From assembly GCA_965140405.1 (NCBI GenBank), contig OZ223208.1, positions 558,001-622,000 of the forward strand: a stretch of 64,000 bases of DNA. The letters run 5' to 3'. A model generated the notes under the pieces. The model did no database searches. It was not told the origin of the DNA and worked only from the letters and a program-made list of their open reading frames with translations. Below, one piece after another: positions 1 through 9,707 of the stretch (the stretch's first letter is position 1; every line of letters begins with the position of its first letter). The DNA comes from G963556115 sp963666605 (lineage in GTDB: Bacteria > Planctomycetota > SZUA-567). Position numbers and translations under genes: made by a program.

Positions 1-159
1 ACCATCTTGAACAGTTTGAAAAAATATGTCGTCAAGTCCCCATGCAACCTCTGCGATTTGAAGATGCTTCCCTTTTAGGTTTTCTTCAGCTCTCAGACTT
101 GGAACAACCAACATTGAAACAACAAGTAGAAGCCCAAAAATCTTTTTCCTACAAAACAT
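1..159 (-). CDS. Periplasmic sugar-binding protein, N-terminal part only (cut by window edge)
   Basis: Reading leftward from the ATG at 159 gives 53 codons that stay open to base 1. The product begins with a signal peptide (MFCRKKIFGLLLVVSMLVVP, then SLRA, probable cleavage after LRA). The mature start reads IAEVAWGLDDIFFQTVQDG, the first beta strand and sugar-facing loop typical of periplasmic sugar-binding proteins of ABC importers. An AAGGAG ribosome site lies 7 bases upstream of the ATG (166-172). The gene is divergent from the sugar isomerase at 880, so the two may share control. The ligand cannot be told from this piece. Confidence 0.72.
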   Translation of the reverse strand, partial: MFCRKKIFGLLLVVSMLVVPSLRAEENLKGKHLQIAEVAWGLDDIFFQTVQDG

Positions 160-879
160 ACAAAAACTCCTTTAATTAAAACACAACATAAAATTACACA
201 CAAGAAGTAGGCACACACCTACCATCACTAAACATTAATATTCAACCTCATTATATAAAATTTAAGTATCAGTAATTTCATTAATAATTTAGACCTCAGC
301 CTCGCAATTTAACGTCGAATATACAGCATCATACTATTAGCAACAACACCCACAAAACACCAGCTCTCTTTCTATTTTCAACCTTATATTTTTTATTTTT
401 TTCTTTTTTCTTTCTTTATTTTTCTTTTTACGGTAATATTCTTAGATTACCACACAAATAGTCGTAAGCAACTATATTATTTATTTATTTTTTAATTTTT
501 AACCATAATTAACATATAGAAAAAACTATAACCCCATAAAATAGCTTGTATTTTTTCTATTTTTTTCTTTTTTCTTGCTTATGGTTTTTTTCAGTGTATA
601 TTGAAATTAACTGATATTTAATACTATGCACTTAACAGTATGGTTGTGTTTTGTGACTTTTGTTAAACAAAAGTCCTATTGACTAAGAAATAATTATCTA
701 CGAGTAATAACAAAAGACGAAATTACGAGACTACAAAAAAACGAAATCGATATCATCGATTTTATTTTTACACTTTAAACAATAGTTTGTAACTTATTAC
801 ATAAATTCATGTTATACAATCTCTTATAACTTAAACAAATTAGAGATTATTTAAATCAAATACTGAAAAGGAGAATGCG
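160..879. other. Divergent intergenic region with pyrimidine tracts and a palindrome
   Basis: There is no credible gene in these 720 bases. The stretch is very AT-rich. It holds two T/C-rich tracts that share the 19-mer TATTTTTTTCTTTTTTCTT (394-412 and 558-576). It also holds one clean inverted repeat near 744-762. The promoters of the divergent binding-protein gene and isomerase gene must lie here, but I cannot place them firmly. Confidence 0.6.
744..762. promoter_or_regulatory. Inverted repeat, candidate operator
   Basis: AAATCGAT, three bases, ATCGATTT: a perfect 8-bp inverted repeat 118 bases before the isomerase start and between two divergent sugar genes. Symmetry and position suit a dimeric repressor site. 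No regulator gene is adjacent, so the binding protein is unknown. Confidence 0.35.
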
Positions 880-1872
880 ATGGGACATGAAGTAACGATT
901 TTTACAGGACAATGGGCTGATTTGCCTCTTGAAGAAGTGGCTAAAATCATGGGGGAATTTGGCTATGATGGGCTTGAGTTAGCTTGCTGGGGGGATCACT
1001 TTGACCCAATTTTAGGATCTGAAAGTACTGCTTACTGTGAGGATAAAATTGCTTTGTTGGCTAAATATAATTTAAAGTTACAAAGCCTTTCAACCCACGT
1101 TGCAGGACAACTTGTCGGGGATAATTATGATGAAAGACACAATAGTTTTGCCCCTCCTGAACTTAGTGGTAATAAAGTAGGCATGAGAGAGTGGGCAATT
1201 AAACATATGAAGTGTGCTGCAAAATCAGCTGCCAATCTTGGAATACCAATTGTTAACGGTTTTTTTGGCAGTCCTATTTGGAGTATTTTGTATTCATTTC
1301 CACCATGCACGCCAAATCAAGTAGAGAATGGATTTAAATTAATCGCAGAACGCTGGATACCTATTCTTGATGTATTTAAAGATCAAGGTGTTAAGTATGC
1401 ATTTGAAGTGCATCCTGCAGAGATTGCTTTTGATATAGCATCTGCGACACGTCTCCTAGAAACTCTTAATTATCATGAAGCATTTGGGTTTAACTATGAT
1501 CCTTCTCACTTCGCATACCAAGGTGTTAATTATATTTTATTTTTAAATACTTTTAAAGACCTCATATTAAATGTGCACATTAAAGATGTTTGGTGGGGAC
1601 ATGGGGACGGAACAGTTGGAGTTTACGGTGGGCACACAAATTTTGGGGACGCTCGTAGATACTGGGATTTTCGCTCTCCAGGTAGAGGCGATATAAAATT
1701 TGAAGATATAATGGTAACACTCAATACTATCGCGTATGACGGACCATTATCTATAGAATGGGAAGATTCTCATATGGATAGATTACATGGAGCTAAAGAA
1801 GCTCTAAATTTTGTTCGCAAACTTGACTTTCCACCTTCAACAATTGATTTTGATGCAGCATATGCAAAATAA
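880..1872 (+). CDS. Sugar phosphate isomerase/epimerase, TIM-barrel (xylose isomerase-like)
   Basis: This 330-residue cytoplasmic protein belongs to the AP-endonuclease-2/xylose-isomerase-like TIM-barrel family, which moves carbonyl groups or epimerises sugars using a divalent metal. Candidate metal and catalytic residues are visible at strand ends: E176 (YAFEVHPAE), D207/H210 (YDPSH), H233 (VHIKD) and E293 (SIEWED). Length is normal for the family. The start is supported by AAAGGAGA just upstream. It is a single gene followed by a terminator, divergent from a sugar-binding protein gene and near an SMP-30 lactonase operon. This suggests a sugar-acid or rare-sugar pathway, but the substrate is not determinable here. 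Confidence 0.85.
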   Translation: MGHEVTIFTGQWADLPLEEVAKIMGEFGYDGLELACWGDHFDPILGSESTAYCEDKIALLAKYNLKLQSLSTHVAGQLVGDNYDERHNSFAPPELSGNKVGMREWAIKHMKCAAKSAANLGIPIVNGFFGSPIWSILYSFPPCTPNQVENGFKLIAERWIPILDVFKDQGVKYAFEVHPAEIAFDIASATRLLETLNYHEAFGFNYDPSHFAYQGVNYILFLNTFKDLILNVHIKDVWWGHGDGTVGVYGGHTNFGDARRYWDFRSPGRGDIKFEDIMVTLNTIAYDGPLSIEWEDSHMDRLHGAKEALNFVRKLDFPPSTIDFDAAYAK

Positions 1873-2275
1873 TTCTACCCGTCATAATGAGTACAGTGAA
1901 AAGTGACTTATCTAGATAACAAAATAATATAACAACAATATTTTAAACTTACTGATGCCGGAATGGATAAATACATCATTCCGGCTTTTACACGCCCTAA
2001 CGCCACTCAACATTTAAAACCAAGCAAACACTCAGAAAAAATACTGTAACAAAGGAATCCATAAGTATAAAAGTCACAGAATTACAGAAATAGTTCTCAG
2101 ATCTCTTAGATCTACTCGAAAGCTTGGTCGACTTACAATATGCACCATCATCATATGTACTTGAATATTTCAGCTCAGTAGAATATAAAAGAACTCATGA
2201 AATAGTGATTTATAACGGTTAGAGTACCTCTACAATTTCTATATCAATGCACATATTTTGTGCGAGTCATAGGCA
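1873..2275. other. Intergenic region between convergent genes
   Basis: Apart from the terminator at 1957-1989 I see no gene or repeat here. The next gene (SMP-30) ends at 2276 on the opposite strand. Confidence 0.6.
1957..1989 (+). terminator. Rho-independent terminator after the isomerase gene
   Basis: GCCGGAATG pairs with CATTCCGGC across an 11-base loop and is followed by TTTTA. It lies 84 bases after the stop codon of the isomerase gene. Confidence 0.8.
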
Positions 2276-3193
2276 TCATAATTTAAACTTATTCGATATT
2301 GTCCCTTTACAGTCAGTCTTTATATAGAAAAGACTACCACCTAGCTCACTATCATCATCATTTTCAATACAGCCGACCATAGAAGCAGATGTAATCATTA
2401 GATAGTCTAAATTTTGTCCCACAAAAGCACAACTAGTTGGACGCTTGGCTGGCACTTCTATTTTTTCAAGTAACTCACCTGTTGGCGACAACTTTATAAC
2501 AGCCCAACCATCCCACAAGGCAACCCATAGATTACCATCTTCATCCAAGGTCAATCCATCAGGAGTACCCCATTCTGTAGGAACAGTAAAAATGACATTT
2601 TGATTACTTGTTAGCCCAGTACGAATATCATAATTATACTTGCTTACAGTACCACGAGAGGAGTCAGCGAAGAAGAAAGTGGTCTCTGTGTCATTCCAGC
2701 CTAAACCATTCGAAGTAATTACATCTCTCTCCAACATTATCGGAGAATCATCTCCAGTAGAATAAGTATACAGTTTTCCAAAAGGAGTTCCTTCCGGGAT
2801 ATCTATGTCTAGCCCTTGGACACGTGTCATCTCATCAGCTAAGTCGAGAGTACCACATATAAAGCGACCACGGGTATCACATTTACCATCATTAAAGCGA
2901 ACCCATTTAGGGTCATCTGCTGTTGTTGTTAATAGTTCAAGACTTTCTGTCTGCCAGTTAAATACCGAAAACGATATACCATGCGCAACAATAAGTAAAT
3001 CAGGATTGTCAGTAAGTGCGACTGCGCCAATCTCAAATGGAAGTATACGGGAAGTAATAGACTTATCACTCCAATCAAGGCGATGTATAAGCTTACCAAT
3101 GATGTCTATCCAATACAGATAATTGCTCGATGCATCCCAAATAGGGCATTCACCTAGCACACTATCGTACTTTTTAAAAATTTTAGCATTCAT
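2276..3193 (-). CDS. SMP-30/gluconolactonase family lactonase
   Basis: This 305-residue protein is of the SMP-30/gluconolactonase/LRE (regucalcin) family, six-bladed propellers that hydrolyse aldonolactones with a bound metal. The usual landmarks are present: E15 in LGECPIWD, the NDGKCDTRGRFICGTL strand, the Asn of SNGLGWN and the Asp of PDGLTLDEDGNLWVA, which form the metal site in the family. It has no signal peptide, so it acts in the cytoplasm. Its ATG overlaps the stop of the upstream permease gene by four bases (ATGA), so it is the last gene of the sugar ABC operon. It probably opens the lactone formed after oxidation of the imported sugar. The dehydrogenase for that step is not in this operon. 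Confidence 0.88.
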   Translation of the reverse strand: MNAKIFKKYDSVLGECPIWDASSNYLYWIDIIGKLIHRLDWSDKSITSRILPFEIGAVALTDNPDLLIVAHGISFSVFNWQTESLELLTTTADDPKWVRFNDGKCDTRGRFICGTLDLADEMTRVQGLDIDIPEGTPFGKLYTYSTGDDSPIMLERDVITSNGLGWNDTETTFFFADSSRGTVSKYNYDIRTGLTSNQNVIFTVPTEWGTPDGLTLDEDGNLWVALWDGWAVIKLSPTGELLEKIEVPAKRPTSCAFVGQNLDYLMITSASMVGCIENDDDSELGGSLFYIKTDCKGTISNKFKL

Positions 3194-4134
3194 GCAACTC
3201 CCTTACTCTTCTTAAGCCTTGCTAGAACAATGATACATACAATAATAACACCTGTAACAATCTGTCTAATTCCAATTGACACGCCGAGAATATTCAACAA
3301 ATTTATTATCAAATATAACAGAACTGATGCGCAAACCAAGCCCAGTACATTTGCTTTTCCACCAGCAATTTCAGTTCCACCTATAACAACGACCGCTACT
3401 GAAATTAACATATACTCGGCGCCCATACTAAGCGATGCACCGCCTGAGAAAGATGCGAGTAAGCATCCTGTTAAAGCAGCCAACATTGCGCTAATAATGT
3501 ATGCCTCGCAACGAACTTTAGAGGTGTTGATCTTGACCAACTTCGCAGCCCAATCATTCTGTCCTATAGCAGAGAGCTTCCTTCCCCATTCCATTTTCTC
3601 AGTGAGTAGATACGCAATAAATGCAATCGCAAATGAAAAGATAACAAATACCGGAAGACCCAAAAATTTGATATGAGTCGCTTTTTCTAAAAGTACTGGA
3701 GGTTTTAAAAACAAGCCATAACTAATGACAATAGCAAACGACTGGTAGACAAAGTTTGCAGCCATAGTCGCGATAATAGGTGGAATACGTACAAAACGAA
3801 TAAGTGAATAATTGCAAAATCCGAGCACTGCACCAACGAGCAATGCTACTACTATTCCTGGACCAATCATCGCAGAACTCTCGTTCATGATCTTCATTGC
3901 GATTATACCTGACAACGATATTACAGTTGGAATAGATAAATCTATATTACCTGTGCCTGATGTAATAACCAGCATTTGCCCTATTCCACACAAGATATAA
4001 AATGCAGAAAAAGTAAGTGTTGTCACCATAATATTAAATATGGAGCCAGTTATTATCCAGATTATTATTGAGATAATAATTATTCCAATAAGTGACCAGA
4101 GCCAATACTTATTTTTAAGATAATTCAGAATCAT
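3190..4134 (-). CDS. Sugar ABC transporter permease (RbsC/YtfT-like), second permease
   Basis: This 314-residue inner-membrane protein has about nine hydrophobic segments and is of the branched-chain/ribose permease type (BPD_transp_2). Typical motifs are SGTGNIDLSIPTVISLSG near residue 60 and VVVIGGTEIAGGKANVLG near residue 250. Its start (AGGAAAG before the ATG) lies 20 bases inside the end of the other permease gene, and its stop overlaps the lactonase start. Two different permease genes in one operon is the pattern of heterodimeric channels such as YtfT/YjfF. It works with the ATPase at 5060 and the binding protein at 6863. Confidence 0.9.
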   Translation of the reverse strand: MILNYLKNKYWLWSLIGIIIISIIIWIITGSIFNIMVTTLTFSAFYILCGIGQMLVITSGTGNIDLSIPTVISLSGIIAMKIMNESSAMIGPGIVVALLVGAVLGFCNYSLIRFVRIPPIIATMAANFVYQSFAIVISYGLFLKPPVLLEKATHIKFLGLPVFVIFSFAIAFIAYLLTEKMEWGRKLSAIGQNDWAAKLVKINTSKVRCEAYIISAMLAALTGCLLASFSGGASLSMGAEYMLISVAVVVIGGTEIAGGKANVLGLVCASVLLYLIINLLNILGVSIGIRQIVTGVIIVCIIVLARLKKSKGVA

Positions 4135-5056
4135 TTTTCTTTCCTAATTGCATAAATCGACTACAAAATAAAACTAGAATAATCATAGCACCCTGACCAC
4201 CAGCTTGCCACTGAGGAGCAATTCGTAAAAAAGATAATAACGTACAAATTAGCGTCATTGTCATACCACCCAATACTGCACCCAGAGGGTTGACTTTTCC
4301 ACCAGCAAATGACCCTCCACCTATAATTACTCCAGCTACAGAGAGTAGAGTATAGTTATTGGAAATATTTGCGTCTGCAGAGGTAGTTATTCCAACAAGG
4401 GCAAACCCTGATAAAATTCCTAATACTCCAATTAGCATATAAGCTAGCATACGATAAAAAACAACAGACCAACCAGAATGACTAATTGATTTTACATTTC
4501 CTCCAATGCCTCTTATTATCAGACCTGTCTTTGTCTTGAATAGAAATAGATATAAGACCAAACCTACAAAAATGGATATCAATAGTGGTGCTGGGATATA
4601 TGGTGTCTTATATGACATTATAGCTCTTAGCCACGCTGGAGCATATCCACCCGGTACTGGTTGAATAGTCACCGCGATACCTGTCCATATAAATGACATT
4701 CCAATTGTGATAACAATTGCTGGTAATTGCTTTACATATATGAGAGCTCCAATACCACTGTAAAACAATATAAATGCAATAAAAATTATAATTGCTAGTA
4801 ATGGAGAAACCGGTAAAATTGTAGCAGTAACACAAGTACACAACCCTATAAAATTACCCAACGAGAAGTCAATGTCACCTAAGATAATTGCAAACATTTG
4901 AGCCATCACTGCCAAGGTTATTGGTGTAGCTAGATTGAATAAAATTCTAATACCATTATATGATAACACCCTTGGGTTAATTGCAATTATCGGAATAAAT
5001 ATCAATAAAATTGCAAATAACGGCATAAATTTACTTAAATTTTTAACATTTTTCAT
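4115..5056 (-). CDS. Sugar ABC transporter permease, first permease
   Basis: A 313-residue inner-membrane permease of the RbsC/XylH family with about nine hydrophobic segments and the motifs ILGDIDFSLGNFIGL (near residue 60) and IIGGGSFAGGKVNPLGAVLGG (near residue 250). The ATG lies three bases after the ATPase stop codon and has no clear ribosome site of its own, so translation is probably coupled to the ATPase. It overlaps the next permease gene by 20 bases. The two permeases probably pair as a heterodimer. Confidence 0.9.
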   Translation of the reverse strand: MKNVKNLSKFMPLFAILLIFIPIIAINPRVLSYNGIRILFNLATPITLAVMAQMFAIILGDIDFSLGNFIGLCTCVTATILPVSPLLAIIIFIAFILFYSGIGALIYVKQLPAIVITIGMSFIWTGIAVTIQPVPGGYAPAWLRAIMSYKTPYIPAPLLISIFVGLVLYLFLFKTKTGLIIRGIGGNVKSISHSGWSVVFYRMLAYMLIGVLGILSGFALVGITTSADANISNNYTLLSVAGVIIGGGSFAGGKVNPLGAVLGGMTMTLICTLLSFLRIAPQWQAGGQGAMIILVLFCSRFMQLGKKNDSELS

Positions 5057-5059
5057 ATT

Positions 5060-6541
5060 TTATATTTTCACAAAAGAGTTACTAAGAATATTTTTCTCTG
5101 ATATTTCATCACCATTTAATACGGCGACAACTTCACCTTCTAGAAAGACGTAGACTCTATCACACAGATATAGCTCATCAATTTCTGTACTGTACCACAT
5201 AAAGCTTCTTCCCTTGGTAGCCTCTTTTTTAATCAATGAGTAAATATCACGTTTTGTTCCAACATCAACTCCTCGAGTAGGGTCATCCATAAGAACTATT
5301 GTAGAGTCTGATTCTAATGCTCTTGCAAAGAGTATTTTTTGTTGATTTCCACCACTCAAACTTAGAATATTATTTTTAAGATTATTTGTTTTAAGATCTG
5401 TTATTTTCTTCCATCTTTCAGAGACTCTATTTTCTTTTTTTGCATTAATTATAACATTATTCTTTATCTTTTTGAGCACGTTGATAGATGCGTTATTTTC
5501 GATTGACCAGAGTGGGAATATACCATCTTTTTTTCTATCTCCAGCTACAAAAACACAGTCGCTATCAATATTATAATCATTTGACTTGAACAGTAATTGA
5601 TAGAGAAACTCTGTCTGTCCCTGTCCTGCCAGCCCAGCAAGTCCAACAACTTCTCCTTCTGCCAATTTTATTTTCAGTATGTTGTCTTTATCTTGCTTTG
5701 ATGTGATTAAATAACGACCAGATTTGCTATCCACAGTTGCATCACTTTTTTTCACAATCTTTTCATCTGTAGCCGTTGACAGCACTTCCATTTGCCCCAT
5801 TTTATCTATGATATCATGTTTACTAACATCACTTGCCATAACACGCTCAATAACCTCTCCATCGCGCATTATGGCTATATCATCAGAACAAGCAAGGACC
5901 TCATCCAATCGATGTGAAATAAATATAGTCGAGACACCTTTCTCTTTTACAGAGTTAATATAGTCAAGCAACTGTTGCGAGCTTGTGCTATCAAGAGCAG
6001 AAGTTGGTTCATCAAGAATAAGAATCTTTACCTCTCTAGAATACTCAAGGAATCCTCTGGCGATTTCAATCATTTGCTTCTGACTCAGATTCAATTCTTC
6101 CACAGGAGAATTAACATTGATATGATTATTTGGAAAGATCTCTTCTAACTTTTCTTTAATACACGCAGCTACTGTTTTTTTCCATGAAAAAGAAGGCAAC
6201 CCTCTTAAATCATAGACGATATTTTCAGTTACAGTCAAATTTTCACATAGACTAAGTTCTTGAAATACGCAATAAACCCCTTCACTTCTCGCACCGGCAG
6301 TTGTGTATCCTGATTTATACTTATGACCATTGATGCTAATATCCCCACTATCAGATTGCAGTATACCGGAAAGTATATTCATCAACGTTGATTTTCCAGC
6401 ACCATTATGCCCAACTAACCCCAAGCATTTTCCTTTATGTATTTCTAGATCTACATTTTTAAGCGCGTAGAATCCTGAAAACGATTTAGTAATATTCTTT
6501 AAAGTAAGAAGGGTTTTTGAATTGATATTACTATTGTGCAT
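5060..6541 (-). CDS. Sugar ABC transporter ATP-binding protein (RbsA/MglA/XylG type)
   Basis: This 493-residue duplicated ATPase energises the sugar importer. The first half has Walker A GHNGAGKST and Walker B LILDEPTSALD. The second half has a degenerate Walker A (GLAGLAGQGQTE), signature LSGGNQQK and Walker B VLMDDPTRGVDVG, as usual for this family. The frame is open back to a TTG at 6610, but the family N-terminus (LLTLKNITKSFSGFYAL) fits the ATG at 6541 better. An AGAAAG lies upstream of that ATG. A 9-bp palindrome sits at 6594-6612. It is in the operon of the binding protein at 6863, separated by a 321-base leader-like gap. Confidence 0.9.
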   Translation of the reverse strand: MHNSNINSKTLLTLKNITKSFSGFYALKNVDLEIHKGKCLGLVGHNGAGKSTLMNILSGILQSDSGDISINGHKYKSGYTTAGARSEGVYCVFQELSLCENLTVTENIVYDLRGLPSFSWKKTVAACIKEKLEEIFPNNHINVNSPVEELNLSQKQMIEIARGFLEYSREVKILILDEPTSALDSTSSQQLLDYINSVKEKGVSTIFISHRLDEVLACSDDIAIMRDGEVIERVMASDVSKHDIIDKMGQMEVLSTATDEKIVKKSDATVDSKSGRYLITSKQDKDNILKIKLAEGEVVGLAGLAGQGQTEFLYQLLFKSNDYNIDSDCVFVAGDRKKDGIFPLWSIENNASINVLKKIKNNVIINAKKENRVSERWKKITDLKTNNLKNNILSLSGGNQQKILFARALESDSTIVLMDDPTRGVDVGTKRDIYSLIKKEATKGRSFMWYSTEIDELYLCDRVYVFLEGEVVAVLNGDEISEKNILSNSFVKI

Positions 6542-6862
6542 AAGTACTTTCTTTAAAATATTATTATAACAATTAATTATACTGAAGACATGAGATTGAT
6601 ACTGTATCAATCAATATCAATCACATTATTTTTAAATACAACAACAATTTTATTGAGCAATTAATCTTGATGCTTTTCTACAGAGATTGAGTTACAGTCA
6701 GTTCAATCATAACAAATTGAGTTAATATATGAATAGCACTATTTCAACGACCTGACTAATCAAATGACCTAAACTTTATTATATAAAAAAGCATCAAGAC
6801 ATAACATTGATAACTATATATTCTCACTAAAATGAATAATATATTGTTATATCTAGCAATAC
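6542..6862. other. Intercistronic gap with two inverted repeats
   Basis: This gap lies between the binding-protein gene and the ATPase gene, both transcribed leftward. It holds a 13-bp inverted repeat with arms at 6665-6677 and 6787-6799 (TCTTGATGCTTTT), about 109 bases apart, and a 9-bp palindrome at 6594-6612. It probably attenuates or processes the transcript, or it holds an internal promoter. No gene is seen. Confidence 0.55.
6594..6612. promoter_or_regulatory. Palindrome upstream of the ABC ATPase gene
   Basis: GATTGATAC, one base, GTATCAATC: a perfect 9-bp inverted repeat 53 bases before the ATPase ATG at 6541. It may be an operator for an internal promoter or a small hairpin in the mRNA. 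Confidence 0.4.
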
Positions 6863-7921
6863 TTACTCAGTTGGATTTGCTGGCAATGGTTTTCCTGCTT
6901 TATATGCACTAATTACATCTTGAACCCATTTTTGTGGATAGTCAACCATTGCTACTGTACCAGGTGTCATTGAAGCAAGCTGTTTATCAAGTTGCGGTTG
7001 TAGAATTGATAAAACATATGGAAGCTTCATCATTTTAGGAACTTCTTTACCATTTAGAATTTCGATAGCTGTCCAGAATGCAATCTGTGATGATGAAGGA
7101 TTACTTGCAATTGACATTGTTGTATAACCATCTTTCTCATGCAATTCTTGCCATATCTTCAACTCATCATAGCGATTACCCATGATTACAACTGGAATCT
7201 CCCTACCTGCTGCTTCAAAGGCTTTTACAGCTCCATAGCCATCACCACCTTGTGTAACAACAGCGTCTATTTTTGGTAGAGAAGGAAGAATACCAGCTAC
7301 TTCTTTCTGTGAAATTGTTTGCGTCCAATTTCCATAAACAGTTCCGACTTTCTTTATATTTGAGAATTCATCAAAGCCTTTTTGTATACCACTATGAATC
7401 TCATTATCAGCAGCATTACCCGCGATACCACGTATTTCCAGAACATTTATCTCCTGATCTTTAAATCTTTTCTTTAGATACGATACCCCAGCGTATCCCA
7501 TTTCTTGATAATCACCAATCAATCTCCACGAATCCTCATAATTTACAGGATTATCAAATGAGACCACGACGATTCCTGAATCTCTTGCATCTTTAATTGC
7601 ACCATTTAGTGCTGTCTCTGAAGCAGCATTAATTACAATAGCGTCATATCCTTGCAAGATTAGGTTTTGAATATCTGCAATCTGAGCTGCAGGTGTATTC
7701 TCACTTGCAGAGAAAGCTGGTGCTTCTTCAATGAGACCTTGTTTTTCTGCTTCCTTAGCAACTTTTTTCCAGCTCTTAATATTTTGCTGCCTGAACGTAT
7801 TTCCAGCATAACTATTACTAAAAGCTATACGATATTTCTTCGCGGCATAAGCAGAATTACTAGAGGAAACTACTAAACTAATTACAAATGACATAACACA
7901 AAGCAATAAAACTTTTTTCAT
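6863..7921 (-). CDS. Periplasmic sugar-binding protein of ABC transporter
   Basis: A 352-residue secreted protein with a signal peptide (MKKVLLLCVMSFVISLVVSS, then SNSAYA, cleaved before AKKY). The mature part is a ribose/galactose-type periplasmic binding protein (Peripla_BP_4): KYRIAFSNSYAGNTFRQQ is strand 1 and GYDAIVINAASETALNGAI and GIVVVSFDNPV are later strands of the first lobe. TAAGGAG lies before the ATG. It is the first gene of a leftward operon with an ATPase, two permeases and a lactonase. Its length (about 327 residues mature) is in range for YtfQ-like proteins, but I do not assign a ligand. Confidence 0.9.
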   Translation of the reverse strand: MKKVLLLCVMSFVISLVVSSSNSAYAAKKYRIAFSNSYAGNTFRQQNIKSWKKVAKEAEKQGLIEEAPAFSASENTPAAQIADIQNLILQGYDAIVINAASETALNGAIKDARDSGIVVVSFDNPVNYEDSWRLIGDYQEMGYAGVSYLKKRFKDQEINVLEIRGIAGNAADNEIHSGIQKGFDEFSNIKKVGTVYGNWTQTISQKEVAGILPSLPKIDAVVTQGGDGYGAVKAFEAAGREIPVVIMGNRYDELKIWQELHEKDGYTTMSIASNPSSSQIAFWTAIEILNGKEVPKMMKLPYVLSILQPQLDKQLASMTPGTVAMVDYPQKWVQDVISAYKAGKPLPANPTE

Positions 7922-9480
7922 CTCTTACTCCTTAAATTACAAATAAATTACACTCTAGATAATTACACCAATTACACCCAAGAATAAAAACCTAAACAAG
8001 AACTATCAAATGATTCAATAAAAATAATTAACTAAACGAGAGACATATTGGGCTTGAGGTAAGATAAATAGAATCAAGTCAGACACTCTGCTCCGAAACA
8101 CTAGACAACTACCCGACTAGTAACCCAATACTAATATTATATTTCATTGCTCGTCTTAAGCGAATTAATCTACCAATATTTTTTTATAAAAGCATGATAA
8201 AATCAAACACATATGTGCTACATATTAGTTACGCAACACATAAACAATAGCACATATTAACCGCCAAACATTTCCGTATCATTCTAAAACAATCTTATTT
8301 AAACGCTTCGTACTATCAGGTATTTTAGTACAGACACAAACACATTAAAGCGTATTTCAGAAAGAATCTCGTGATAGTTTCTATTTTATCTTAGTTAAAA
8401 ATACAGACTATATTTTCTACATGAAAGTATCTCAGTAGAAAGATGATTAAATTAATCAGAAATTTTTATATCCTTAAATAAGATGTTATAATTTTGTTAT
8501 GATTTATTTGATTTTATTTAACCCAAAAAAAATACAAAATTAAAATCCGAGCGTATAAAATATTGAAAAAGATCCTCTACTTCCAAACTTAGTATTGAAA
8601 TAATCTTTTGAAAAGCGTTAATGCTACCATTAAAGTTTTATAAAAGTGCGCCTTGATTCACACAAAAGAATCAAAGTAAAGCAGTATATTTTGTAATCTA
8701 AATAGCCCAGATAGCCTTGAGTCAACGTGTGAAAGCAATAAGATTTATTAAAGTATTCACTGGATGAAATGGCGGTATAATGCTTCCACAGAACGCCTTT
8801 TCAGAAGATATTACCAAGGTAGAAATGAAAAGCTACAAAAGCTCTAGATGTGATCCATTACGAGCATGATACCTCATAGGCAGCATAGACAGAGAATGAA
8901 AAAACGCATCATACGTCGGTTTATTAAGTTTGAAGGGCGAAGTACCACAACACAAAAACAAGAAATACCGGACTACTTTGAAAAGTCACCTTCGCAAGAC
9001 TCAACCCAAATCAGCACAATATTCCGTAGGCATACCTTAACAAAAAAATTTCTATGAACTCCATTTAATAATTTCACACATGAAATAGCAATTGAAAACG
9101 CATTCCATGCATTTTCGCCCAACTGGCATAAAGATTTCTACACTCTACCCCTACTCGGCTACTAAAGCATAAATCACAAATGGACACCCAAAAATAATCA
9201 ATATCAAGCAAAAAGTGCCTAAAGCAAATAAGCCGAACAACTTAGATACATATATGAACGCTAACGGACAAAATACGAATATCAGTTATATTGTACAGAG
9301 AACCTTTTATATGAGATAAAATATGCACTGTCAAAGACTGTGTTTCTAAAGATAAAAATAACCTAAACTATAATGATATAAATAAATAAAAGATACAGGA
9401 AGCGAATACACCATTAAGTACTTAATCAACAACCAATTAAAAACTACATATGCCCCACCCAAAAAAAAAATAGAATACTT
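7922..9480. other. Long non-coding region
   Basis: There is no convincing gene over about 1.5 kb. Short open frames such as the one at 8866-9057 have no ribosome site and no recognisable product. Parts near 8750-9060 have short runs that look like old coding sequence, but I cannot name them. The promoter of the sugar ABC operon (start 7921) should lie at the left end. Confidence 0.5.
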
Positions 9481-9696
9481 ACTCAAATTCGTCAAAAAAT
9501 AGTGAAATATTCAAAATGACAAAATCCTTTTGAAGTTAACGAAATTGAAGTTGCTAAAAGCTACTTTGGTGTTCGCGAAGTATGTGTAATTGGAGAGATA
9601 GAATGACTTGAATCTACCATTGATCAGACCAAAAGCAGAGTTTTCTTAGAGCATATTCATAGATCAATTTTTGAAATAGAAAACAGTATAATATAA
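9481..9696 (+). pseudogene. Remnant of an IS1595/ISXO2-like transposase
   Basis: In one frame the sequence reads TQIRQKIVKYSK, stop, QNPFEVNEIEVAKSYFGVR and then further codons with a second stop at 9604. The stretch NPF-x-x-EIEV-x-x-SYFG-x-R matches the start of the DDE domain in ISXO2-type transposases, where the consensus is E(V/I)EVDESYFGGR. The catalytic D-E of DESYFG has become A-K here, and stops at 9517 and 9604 break the frame. No terminal inverted repeats were found. It is an old, dead insertion sequence fragment. Confidence 0.6.
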
Positions 9697-9707
9697 TGAT
9701 ATAACTA

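Noticed and set aside
3230..3676. 148-codon open frame on the plus strand
   Set aside because: It is antisense to the sugar permease gene at 3190-4134, with no start signal.
8866..9057. 63-codon open frame in a large gap
   Set aside because: No ribosome site, no recognisable product, Lys/Arg/Thr-rich low-complexity translation; left as possible old coding debris only.
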